Assembly: GCA_013696525.1 (NCBI GenBank)
Contig: JACCYK010000470.1
Coordinates: forward strand, 1-5,360
Length of the DNA stretch: 5,360 bases
Origin: Chloroflexia bacterium
GTDB lineage: Bacteria > Chloroflexota > Chloroflexia > Thermomicrobiales > UBA6265
Reading direction: 5' to 3'
Below, piece by piece: positions 1 to 5,360 of this stretch. Numbering within the stretch: position 1 is the stretch's first letter; every line of letters begins with the position of its first letter. Position numbers and translations under genes: made by a program. The notes beneath the pieces are model-generated. The model ran no database searches. It was not told the DNA's origin and worked only from the letters and a program-made list of their open reading frames with translations.

Positions 1-49
1 GTTCTCGGTACCGAAGCCCGCACCGCGTCTGCAGGCGACGGTCCGGCCC

Positions 50-1057
50 GTGCCGAAAATGCCAAACCGTCCGGGATCGACCACGATCAGCTCGCGGCCG
101 GTCATCGCGCTCGGCGCGGTCCTGCTCGCCGGGTTGACGATCCTCGCCTTCGCCGGCGGCCGCTTGTTTGGCTCAGCCGCGGACAATCCGCCGGCCAACG
201 GCGGGAACGCGCCGATCGTGGCGAGTGGGTTCCCTACCCCGAACGCGAGCCCGGAAACCTGGGCCGCCGCCGGGCCCGCCATCCCCACGGCGACGATTCG
301 GGATGGCGAATCGGCGCCCGTGGTCTGCCTCGATCCTGGACACGGCGGCCCCGATAACGGGTTCACCCAATTCTGGAGCGAGCTGGGATTCGTCCTGGTG
401 GAGAAGAACCTGGTCCTGGAGCACGCCTGGGACCTGGAAGCCCGCTTGAAGCGGCATGGCTACGACGTGGTGATCACCCGGCGGACCGATGTCGCGGTCA
501 ACGCTTCCGGGGCCGATGTTAACGGCGACGGCCGGACGGAGATCGACGATACCCCGGGTACCAACCAACACCTGAATCGAAACTTGGACGAGTTCCAGGC
601 CCGGATCAACATCTGCAACGAGGCGAATGCCGATCTCCTAGTGTCGATGCACGTTAACGGCTACTCAAACACGATCCCTCGCGGGTACGAAACGTGGTAC
701 ACCGAGGAGCGGGAGTTCGGCGACCTGAACCTAGCGTTCGCGATTCTGGCCTATGATGCGCTCAAGCGGCACCTCGGCAACATCAGGTATACGGTGGACG
801 TCGAGCGGGGGGTGAATCCGGACTCGGCGGCCGACGTCGATACGCCGAACACCGCCTTCCGCCATTTCATTATGACCGGACCGGCGGCGCCGGGGGCGAT
901 TGACCCAAGCGCCATGCCGGGCGCAATAGTCGAAGCGCTCTTTGTCTCGAACGACCTCGATGCGGCTATTTTGGTTAGTCCGAGCGGGCGAGACGCGATC
1001 GTCAGCGCCTACGAAGACGCGATCATTCAGTATTTCGCCGAATATCCGCCCGGCTAG
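50..1057 (+). CDS. N-acetylmuramoyl-L-alanine amidase (Amidase_3), membrane-anchored or secreted
   Basis: Predicted zinc hydrolase that cuts the amide bond between N-acetylmuramic acid and L-alanine in peptidoglycan, outside the membrane. Family motifs are all present (numbering from GTG 50): DPGHGG with zinc ligand H98, zinc ligand E118 in VEKN, H201 in SMHVN, and catalytic E295 in IVEALFVSN. Residues about 17-40 form one hydrophobic segment, a signal anchor or uncleaved signal peptide, followed by a Pro/Ala/Gly-rich linker to about 88. Residues 156-167 (DVNGDGRTEIDD) read as an EF-hand/dockerin-like calcium loop, inside a roughly 40-residue stretch where ordinary family members have a short turn. 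The H201-to-E295 stretch is also longer than usual. The start is uncertain: GTG 50 and ATG 59 both lack a convincing ribosome-binding site, and the frame is open to the left edge, so the true start may lie outside the window. The gene is followed 29 bases later by the CapA gene, probably in one operon. The family call is secure; the physiological role (cell separation, turnover or spore wall) is not shown. Confidence 0.93.
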   Translation: MPKMPNRPGSTTISSRPVIALGAVLLAGLTILAFAGGRLFGSAADNPPANGGNAPIVASGFPTPNASPETWAAAGPAIPTATIRDGESAPVVCLDPGHGGPDNGFTQFWSELGFVLVEKNLVLEHAWDLEARLKRHGYDVVITRRTDVAVNASGADVNGDGRTEIDDTPGTNQHLNRNLDEFQARINICNEANADLLVSMHVNGYSNTIPRGYETWYTEEREFGDLNLAFAILAYDALKRHLGNIRYTVDVERGVNPDSAADVDTPNTAFRHFIMTGPAAPGAIDPSAMPGAIVEALFVSNDLDAAILVSPSGRDAIVSAYEDAIIQYFAEYPPG

Positions 1058-1073
1058 CGATCGCGGCGAGGAC

Positions 1074-1080
1074 GGGAGAG
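1074..1080 (+). promoter_or_regulatory. Ribosome-binding site of the CapA-like gene
   Basis: GGGAGAG ends six bases before ATG 1087. It is a good Shine-Dalgarno match and fixes the start of the CapA-like gene. It sits in the short gap after the amidase stop codon, where I see no terminator, which supports co-transcription. Confidence 0.7.
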
Positions 1081-1086
1081 ATCGCG

Positions 1087-2715
1087 ATGGCAAGGATTAC
1101 GCATCGCGGCGAACCGCCGCCCTGGCGGCCGGCCGGAACCAGCGCCAGCCACTTGAGCCGTCGCCTGCTGATATTGGGAGCTGGCGCCGCCAGCGTCACC
1201 GCCATCGGCCTCGTGGCCAGTCGTTTCGTCCCGGATCCGCCGGCGACCCCACGGCCGAGCGCGGCGGCGACGGCCGCGCCGGTCGCCTGGCAACCGGTGC
1301 CGACCGCTACCGCTGCCTCAATCACCCAGCCGCCGGCAGCGGCCGGCACGTTGCCCGAGATTGAAGCGGCAACCCCGTCCGCCCCGCGCTCGCTGACGGA
1401 GATCCCGCCGGATATGGCGCTGGTCACCTCTCCCCGGCTGCCGCTGCACGCGATTGCCGCCGAGCAGGCGTTGCCGCTGATCCGGGGCGCGATCGCGAAT
1501 TGGCGTGAGGTCGGCGCCCCGTTCGCGATCCCGGTTGACATCGTGGCGATCGCGGGGGCGGTGCCGCCGGGGATTCGGCCCGAGGCGACGTTCACCGATT
1601 ACGATGCGATGGCGGACGAGATGGCGGTGCGCCCGGGAGCGGTGGCGTTGGTGCCGCTTGAGCTGGTCGACTTCCGCACCAGCGTCCTCTCGCTAGGACA
1701 GGACGACCCGCTGCGGCGAGATCCGGCCGGAGGGGAGCCAACGGTCAGGATCGGCGTGGTCGGCGATATCGTGCCTGGGCGGAACGTGCATGCCCACATG
1801 GTCCGCTACGGCGACTTTACCCGGCCGTTCGCCAAGGTGGCGACCCACCTCCGGGACTATGACCTTACCGTCGCCAACCTCGAGGGCAACCTCTCGGATC
1901 AGCTCGGTCAATCGCCTGATCCCCATTCGACATCGTTCGTGTCCAGCACCCAAATGATCGCCGGCTTTCAGCTGGCGGGGATCGATGCGGTGTCGCTGGC
2001 CAATAACCACAGCGTCTACAACAACGAGGGCTGGGGGGTCCAGGGGCTGCTGGACACGATCGCGGCGTTGGATGCCGGGGGCATCGGTTACTTCGGCGCC
2101 GGGGCGACGCTGGCTCGCGCTCGCGAACCATGGGTGGCGGAGGTCAACGGTTTGCGGGTCGCTTTTCTGGGCATCGATGGCGTGACCGCGAATAATGAGG
2201 TTGAGGCGGGAATCCAGACCGGCGTCGTCGAGTTCGACGCCGCGGCCACCGAGTCCGGGCCGGGCACGAACCCGTATGCCAGCAGCCAGTTCATCCCCGA
2301 CATTTCGACGGCGAGCGAGTCGGCCGACATCGTCATCCCCTATTTCCACATGGGCGCGGAGTACGTGGCGGTGCCAACCCGCTGGGCGGCCAACGGGGCG
2401 CGAGCGGCGGCCGACGCCGGCGCCTCGGTGGTCGTCACCAATCACCCGCATGTCATCCAGGGGATGGAGGTCTTTAACGGGCGGCCGATCATTTACTCGC
2501 TGGGGAACTTCATCCTCGACCAGATGTGGAGCGTCGAGGTCCGTTCCGGCTATATCCTCGAGCTGATTGCCCGGCGAGACCGAGTGCTGCGAGTGCGGTG
2601 CCACCCGATCGAGATCGAAGAGTTTCACCAACCCCGGTTGATGACCACCGGCGAGTCGGCCAACTTGATGAATCGGTTCTGGGCGTCGACCGACCGCATC
2701 GCCGGCCGCGTCTAA
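1087..2715 (+). CDS. CapA family (PGA_cap) metallophosphatase-fold protein with Tat-like signal and PstS-like N-terminal segment
   Basis: 542-residue exported protein. Residues 24-45 (SRRLLIL followed by a Gly/Ala-rich hydrophobic stretch) resemble a twin-arginine signal, and an Ala/Pro/Thr-rich linker runs to about 105. Residues about 112-209 look like part of a phosphate-type periplasmic binding domain: LIRGAIANWREVG (131-143) matches the PstS-style 'GxIxNWxxxG' element, and PGAVALVPL (183-191) resembles the later 'G.ig.vp' strand. The CapA domain spans about 219-512, with GD (226-227), NLEG (264-267), LANNH (304-308), FHMGAEY (420-426), NHPHV (452-456) and YSLGNF (470-475). These are the metal and phosphate site motifs of the calcineurin-like PGA_cap fold. 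CapA proteins are linked to poly-gamma-glutamate or capsule production, but many homologues occur without the other cap genes, and none are seen here, so the substrate is unknown. The start follows a GGGAGAG site. The upstream neighbour is a cell-wall amidase, suggesting envelope work. Confidence 0.93.
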   Translation: MARITHRGEPPPWRPAGTSASHLSRRLLILGAGAASVTAIGLVASRFVPDPPATPRPSAAATAAPVAWQPVPTATAASITQPPAAAGTLPEIEAATPSAPRSLTEIPPDMALVTSPRLPLHAIAAEQALPLIRGAIANWREVGAPFAIPVDIVAIAGAVPPGIRPEATFTDYDAMADEMAVRPGAVALVPLELVDFRTSVLSLGQDDPLRRDPAGGEPTVRIGVVGDIVPGRNVHAHMVRYGDFTRPFAKVATHLRDYDLTVANLEGNLSDQLGQSPDPHSTSFVSSTQMIAGFQLAGIDAVSLANNHSVYNNEGWGVQGLLDTIAALDAGGIGYFGAGATLARAREPWVAEVNGLRVAFLGIDGVTANNEVEAGIQTGVVEFDAAATESGPGTNPYASSQFIPDISTASESADIVIPYFHMGAEYVAVPTRWAANGARAAADAGASVVVTNHPHVIQGMEVFNGRPIIYSLGNFILDQMWSVEVRSGYILELIARRDRVLRVRCHPIEIEEFHQPRLMTTGESANLMNRFWASTDRIAGRV

Positions 2716-2716
2716 A

Positions 2717-3127
2717 TCAAGCCTTCGGGTCAGCCTGCCGCCGACGACGCGGCGCTTTTGCCTTGGCTGGCGCTGTCGCCGGGTCGGGCGGGTCGGGTGG
2801 GGGAACCGGCGCTGCCGGCGCGGGCTCGGCGGGTGGCTCCGCTGGCTGCACCGTCGTCTCGACGATCGCGGCGACGATGACGGGACCGCTGAGCCTGGCC
2901 GCACGGCGACGCTCCAGCGCCGCTTCGGCCTCGGCCAGGACTTTGATCCGCCGGGCGACTCGTTTTTGTGCTTTTTCGAGGCGAATCTCGGCGCCGCTCA
3001 GTTGTTCGCGCCGCCGCGCCACGTCTCGTTCCGCCTGGCGTTCTTCTTTGAGCAGGAGTCGCTCCTCCGCCGCGTTCTGCCGGAGGATCGTGTCGACATC
3101 GAGCGGACTGTCGGGCCGCGTCATCAT
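2717..3127 (-). CDS. Hypothetical coiled-coil protein with Pro/Ala-rich basic tail
   Basis: 136-residue protein of no family I recognise. Residues about 14-78 are rich in Glu, Arg, Lys, Ala and Leu with heptad-like spacing, indicating a long charged helix or coiled coil. A short hydrophobic stretch, GPVIVAAIVETT (81-92), follows. The remainder is a disordered Pro/Ala-rich segment (94-120) ending in a basic patch, APRRRR (125-130). There is no signal peptide, so it is presumably cytoplasmic. ATG 3127 is preceded by GGAGA (3135-3139, seven-base spacer), a strong start signal; a second ATG follows immediately at 3124. The stop codon lies one base from the stop of the convergent CapA-like gene. 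The reading frame is credible because of this start signal and the coherent coiled-coil composition, even though GC-rich DNA opens frames on the opposite strand. Its relation to the divergent polyphosphate operon is unproven. Confidence 0.72.
   Translation of the reverse strand: MMTRPDSPLDVDTILRQNAAEERLLLKEERQAERDVARRREQLSGAEIRLEKAQKRVARRIKVLAEAEAALERRRAARLSGPVIVAAIVETTVQPAEPPAEPAPAAPVPPPDPPDPATAPAKAKAPRRRRQADPKA
2781..2803 (+). other. G-quadruplex-forming motif
   Basis: Five G-runs lie in 23 bases: 2781-2783, 2786-2788, 2790-2792, 2795-2797 and 2799-2803, with loops TC, C, TC and T. This meets the classic four-run rule with one spare run and very short loops, which favours a stable parallel structure. 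The G-rich strand is the template strand of the coiled-coil gene, where it encodes the Pro/Asp/Ala-rich tail. It would also be present in any RNA reading through from the CapA-like gene, starting 66 bases after its stop. Whether it folds or matters in the cell is not shown; Pro codon usage alone could produce it. Confidence 0.5.
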
Positions 3128-3162
3128 GGGATAATCTCCGTTTCAGGCCGCATCCGCGACCG

Positions 3163-3183
3163 GCACGGTTGGCACTGCCGTGC
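3163..3183 (-). other. Small inverted repeat in the leader of the coiled-coil gene
   Basis: GCACGG (3163-3168) pairs with CCGTGC (3178-3183) around a nine-base loop, giving a six-pair GC-rich hairpin. It lies between the candidate promoter and the ribosome-binding site of the minus-strand gene, so it would be in the mRNA leader. No U-run follows on either strand, so it is not an intrinsic terminator. A hairpin this short is not rare in GC-rich DNA. Confidence 0.25.
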
Positions 3184-3216
3184 GCGGGCCGCCGGGAACG
3201 GCATCCATCGTTAGCG

Positions 3217-3225
3217 ATTGTATCA
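3217..3225 (-). promoter_or_regulatory. Candidate extended -10 promoter for the coiled-coil gene
   Basis: Read on the minus strand, these bases are TGATACAAT: a TACAAT hexamer with the TGn extension, in one of the few AT-richer spots of the region. A transcript would start near 3210 and leave a leader of about 80 bases. No good -35 box sits 16-18 bases upstream, which an extended -10 can tolerate. This is inferred from sequence match only. Confidence 0.35.
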
Positions 3226-3407
3226 GCGTCGCGTGCCGGACTTAGCCCGCGGTCAAGCCGGTGCTCGTATCCACCCGTGCCGGAGCGGTCGACAACGCCG
3301 CCGGTGACTGGGATGATACCGGCATGAAGACCGTCCGCGATTCACGTAAGGACACCGTATTGAGCGAAACCCGCCACCTGTCATCATCGGCCCGATTCGA
3401 GAACACG

Positions 3408-4340
3408 ATGGAGCCGATCCTCGCGGCGGTCGACATTGGCTCGAACTCGATCAAAATGACCGTCGCCCGGCGTCAGGCCGATGGCGCCATCCGGGAGCTT
3501 GCCTGGCGGTCCGAGGTGGTCCGGCTCGGCGCCGGGATCGACCAGACCGGACGCTTGGCCGACGACCGCATCGCCGCGGCCCTGGCGACCCTCGGCCGGT
3601 TCGCGGCCGACGCGACGTGGTTGGGCGCGTCCCGCCTGATAGGCGTCGCCACCGAGGCGGTGCGCGTCGCGGCGAATGGACCATCGTTTCTCGACCAGGC
3701 GCGACGAGAGTTTGGGATCGAAGTGTCGACAATAGGAGGCGAGCGAGAGGCGGAGCTGTCGTTTCGCGGGCTGGCCGCCTCGGTCGATCTCAGCGGTGAG
3801 GTCGTCGTTGCCGACATTGGCGGCGGTAGCACCGAGATCATCGTGGCCCACGATGGCGAGATGGCCGGGACCGGCTCGGTCCCGGTTGGCTCCGGGCGCC
3901 TGACTGACCGCTTCGTGGTTGAAGATCCGCCCACGAGCGCCGAGTTGGCGCGTTGCCGGGAGAGCGCCCTGACCGCCCTCCGTCCCCTCCAGGCCACGCT
4001 CGCGGCGCCGCCGGGAGAGCTGGTGCGAATGGTCCTTGTCGGCGGCACCGGGGAATATCTGGGCCGCATGGCGCCGGACTCGTCGCGGATCTTGCCCGCC
4101 GATGTCGCGATTATCCTGCGCCGCTGCACGGAGATGACGGCCGCGATGCTGGCGACCGAGCTTCAGATCCCCGAAGCTCGGGCCAGGGTCCTGCCGGCGG
4201 GATTCGCCGTGGTGGCGGCGCTGATCGACCTGGTGGCGCCGCGGGCGATCGGCGTGGGCCAAAGCGGGATCCGGACGGGCTTACTCCTGGAAGCGTTTGC
4301 CGAGATGAAGGGCGAACCACGAGAGAGCTCGGCACAATGA
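3408..4340 (+). CDS. Ppx/GppA family phosphatase (exopolyphosphatase / pppGpp phosphatase)
   Basis: Predicted cytoplasmic enzyme of the sugar-kinase/Hsp70 fold that removes terminal phosphate from inorganic polyphosphate and, in some members, the 5' phosphate of pppGpp. Motifs (numbering from ATG 3408): AAVDIGSNSIKM (6-17), phosphate loop 1; ATEAVRVAANG (81-91); IGGEREAEL (109-117) with the likely catalytic Glu at E114; VADIGGGSTEI (134-144), phosphate loop 2; GSVPVGSGRL (156-165); and VGGTGEYL (211-218). At 310 residues it is the short form, without the C-terminal HD-like and later domains of E. coli Ppx. ATG 3408 places the first motif directly after the start and is preceded only by a weak GAGA. 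TTG 3360 has a better AAGGA (3348-3352, seven-base spacer) and would add 16 residues; ATG 3324 and GTG 3261 are also in frame. The stop overlaps the next start as ATGA, and the two downstream CHAD genes favour polyphosphate as the substrate. Sequence alone does not separate Ppx from GppA. Confidence 0.93.
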   Translation: MEPILAAVDIGSNSIKMTVARRQADGAIRELAWRSEVVRLGAGIDQTGRLADDRIAAALATLGRFAADATWLGASRLIGVATEAVRVAANGPSFLDQARREFGIEVSTIGGEREAELSFRGLAASVDLSGEVVVADIGGGSTEIIVAHDGEMAGTGSVPVGSGRLTDRFVVEDPPTSAELARCRESALTALRPLQATLAAPPGELVRMVLVGGTGEYLGRMAPDSSRILPADVAIILRRCTEMTAAMLATELQIPEARARVLPAGFAVVAALIDLVAPRAIGVGQSGIRTGLLLEAFAEMKGEPRESSAQ

Positions 4341-4879
4341 GCAACGAGACTCCCGCCGGTCAGGATCTGGGCGCCAAGAAAACTGATATTGACCTGGCGT
4401 ATCGGATCGCCATGAAGTCCCTCATCGCCGAACGCTGGCGGGACGTCTGGAAGGCGGTGCCGACAGCCCTGGCGGGCACGGATATCGAAGGGGTACACGA
4501 CGTCCGCGTCGCCTCCCGCCGCCTCCGTGCCGCCATGGACGTCGCGGTCGAATGTTTCCCGGCCTCCTGGTATCGGCCTCTGCATCGGGTGGCCAAGGAC
4601 ATCACCGGCGCCCTGGGCGAGGTGCGCGACCGTGACGTGTTGCTGCTGGCGCTGACCGCCGAGCGCGACCAGGCGCCGCTGGCGGAGCGGCCGGGGATCA
4701 CCCGGTTAATTGACCGGATCGAGCGGGAACGGGTGGCGGCGCGGGCGGAAATGGAGTCCTTTCTCCAGCGGTTGATGAGCGGTGGTACGCCGAACGACGT
4801 GGCGGCACGATTCGGCCCGGCGGCGGGGCCGCCGGCGGCCGGGCGCAAGAGCGGCCGCGACCAGGAGTCAGGGACATGA
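4337..4879 (+). CDS. CHAD-domain protein, first helical bundle only
   Basis: 180-residue helical protein carrying the N-terminal half of a CHAD domain (conserved histidine alpha-helical domain). VHDVRVASRRLR (53-64) supplies the signature H54, R57, R61, R62 and R64, and LGEVRDRDV (93-101) is the conserved 'LG..RD.DV' motif. Helical segments at about 17-45, 53-75, 79-108 and 121-147 make one bundle. The tail (about 150-180) is Gly/Pro/Ala-rich and polar, probably disordered. CHAD domains bind inorganic polyphosphate through these basic surfaces, and several members sit on polyphosphate granules. The usual CHAD chain has two such bundles; the second is missing here and is supplied by the next gene. 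The start codon overlaps the Ppx stop (ATGA), and GAGAGAG at 4321-4327 serves as ribosome-binding site. The stop overlaps the next ATG in the same way. Function as a polyphosphate-binding partner of the neighbouring Ppx is inference. Confidence 0.9.
   Translation: MSNETPAGQDLGAKKTDIDLAYRIAMKSLIAERWRDVWKAVPTALAGTDIEGVHDVRVASRRLRAAMDVAVECFPASWYRPLHRVAKDITGALGEVRDRDVLLLALTAERDQAPLAERPGITRLIDRIERERVAARAEMESFLQRLMSGGTPNDVAARFGPAAGPPAAGRKSGRDQESGT
4863..4867 (+). promoter_or_regulatory. Ribosome-binding site of the second CHAD gene
   Basis: AGGAG sits eight bases before ATG 4876, inside the last codons of the first CHAD gene. It is a strong Shine-Dalgarno match at ideal spacing. It shows that the second CHAD half has its own initiation signal and is not simply the downstream part of a frameshifted gene. 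Confidence 0.7.
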
Positions 4880-5360
4880 GCCGAGCCTGGCCGGTGACCG
4901 ATGTCGATCCCGACGAATCGCTCGCGACCAACGCCCGCCGGGTGCTGGCGGTTCGCATTGCCGAGTATTTCTCGTATGCCAGCGTCGTCCCGCTCGAACA
5001 TGCGGTGGAGCCGCTGCACAACCTGCGGATCTCCGCTAAGCGGCTGCGCTACACGCTCGAGCTGTTCCGTGATGTGTTCGGTGAATCCGGAAAGGTGCAG
5101 CTCGAACGAGTCAAGGCGATCCAGGAGGAGCTTGGCGAGCTGCACGATCACGATGTACGGATCGAGCTGATCCTCGACGAGCTTGAGCGGACCGCGTCCG
5201 AGCAGATCACTCACTTGGGCCGGGAGTTGGCGGCGGCGCCCGTGGGCGAGCACGCGGCGATCGCCGCCTCGCTCTTGCGGCCGCCTCCGGACGACCCCCG
5301 GCGCGGTCTGATCGCGCTCCTTGGTCGCGAGCACGTCCGCCGCCAGGAGCGATACTGGTC
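4876..5360 (+). CDS. CHAD-domain protein, second helical bundle (incomplete at right edge)
   Basis: Open frame from ATG 4876 to the window end, 161 residues with no stop. It begins MSRAWPVTDVDPDESL and carries the C-terminal-type CHAD half: LHNLRISAKRLRYTLELF (47-64) with H48, R51, K55, R56 and R58, then LGELHDHDV (86-94), matching the 'LG..RD.DV' position but with His-Asp in place of Arg-Asp. REHVRRQERYW (151-161) resembles the usual CHAD C-terminal helix, so the end is probably close. The start overlaps the stop of the first CHAD gene as ATGA and has AGGAG at 4863-4867, so translation is likely coupled. I infer that the two products pair to rebuild a complete polyphosphate-binding CHAD fold. 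Alternatively each acts alone or as a homodimer. The family call is strong; the partner model is untested. Confidence 0.9.
   Translation, partial: MSRAWPVTDVDPDESLATNARRVLAVRIAEYFSYASVVPLEHAVEPLHNLRISAKRLRYTLELFRDVFGESGKVQLERVKAIQEELGELHDHDVRIELILDELERTASEQITHLGRELAAAPVGEHAAIAASLLRPPPDDPRRGLIALLGREHVRRQERYW

Larger units (their letters stand above)
3128..3407. other. Divergent intergenic region between coiled-coil gene and Ppx operon
   Basis: About 280 bases lie between the two divergent starts, or less if Ppx starts at an upstream codon (GTG 3261, ATG 3324 or TTG 3360). It contains the GGAGA ribosome-binding site and a candidate extended -10 promoter for the minus-strand gene, a six-pair hairpin, and the GTAAGGA sequence before TTG 3360. 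I could not identify a convincing plus-strand -35/-10 pair for the Ppx operon. I see no RNA gene or riboswitch. Confidence 0.5.

Noticed and set aside
2700..2760. Intrinsic terminator between the convergent genes
   Set aside because: No GC stem followed by a T-run could be found on either strand near the junction.
1693..2904. Long open frame on the minus strand (about 400 codons) opposite the CapA-like gene
   Set aside because: It is antisense to a clearly conserved CapA domain, its product is an Arg/Pro/His-rich composition with no domain, and such frames are common opposite GC-rich genes.
2526..3134. Plus-strand open frame of about 200 codons across the capA end and the coiled-coil gene
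   Set aside because: It overlaps the conserved CapA C-terminus out of frame, and its product is Ala/Gly/Ser/Arg-rich without motifs. The minus-strand gene there has a proper ribosome-binding site and coiled-coil pattern.
3128..3407. Riboswitch, small RNA or tRNA in the divergent intergenic region
   Set aside because: Apart from one six-pair hairpin I see no conserved aptamer-like structure, no tRNA arms and no terminator.
4714..4876. Sequencing error or programmed -1 frameshift joining the two CHAD genes
   Set aside because: The downstream frame is open back to 4714, so a fusion is formally possible. However, I see no slippery heptamer, the second gene has AGGAG plus ATGA overlap, and each half starts and ends at sensible domain borders. 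Kept as the main alternative to the split-CHAD finding.
4360..5334. Long open frame on the minus strand (about 320 codons) opposite the two CHAD genes
   Set aside because: Both CHAD genes have clear family motifs and start signals on the plus strand; the antisense product is low-complexity Arg/Ser/Ala-rich.
1..5360. CRISPR array, transposon ends or phage attachment site
   Set aside because: There are no regularly spaced repeats, no transposase or integrase coding sequence, and no long terminal inverted repeats; composition is uniform across the window.

Overview
The window is a GC-rich (roughly two-thirds G+C), gene-dense bacterial chromosome segment with six protein-coding genes and no sign of RNA genes, mobile elements or CRISPR. 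The style suggests an actinobacterial or Chloroflexota (Thermomicrobia-like) genome: strong GC bias at third positions, GTG/TTG start candidates, Ala/Pro-rich linkers, and a CapA protein with a PstS-like front end. I favour Chloroflexota, but this is a judgement from protein style and not from a marker gene.

Left block (about 50-2715, + strand): two genes 29 bases apart that look like an envelope operon. The first encodes a membrane-anchored or secreted zinc N-acetylmuramoyl-L-alanine amidase with an EF-hand-like loop inserted in the catalytic domain. The second encodes a CapA-type (PGA_cap) metallophosphatase-fold protein with a twin-arginine-like export signal and an extra N-terminal segment resembling part of a phosphate-binding protein.

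Middle (2717-3407): a minus-strand gene for a small charged coiled-coil protein with a Pro/Ala-rich, basic tail. It converges on capA with a single base between the two stop codons. A textbook G-quadruplex motif lies in its C-terminal coding region. A 280-base divergent intergenic region separates it from the next operon and holds a candidate extended -10 promoter and a small hairpin.

Right block (3408-5360 and beyond, + strand): a three-gene overlapping operon. It starts with an exopolyphosphatase/pppGpp phosphatase family enzyme (Ppx/GppA), followed by two small consecutive CHAD genes joined by ATGA stop-start overlaps. CHAD is a polyphosphate-binding helical domain normally made of two tandem helical bundles in one chain. 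Here each bundle, with its own His/Arg signature and Arg/His-Asp motif, is encoded by its own gene. This split CHAD, translationally coupled to a polyphosphate hydrolase, is the most interesting observation in the window. The second CHAD gene runs off the right edge.
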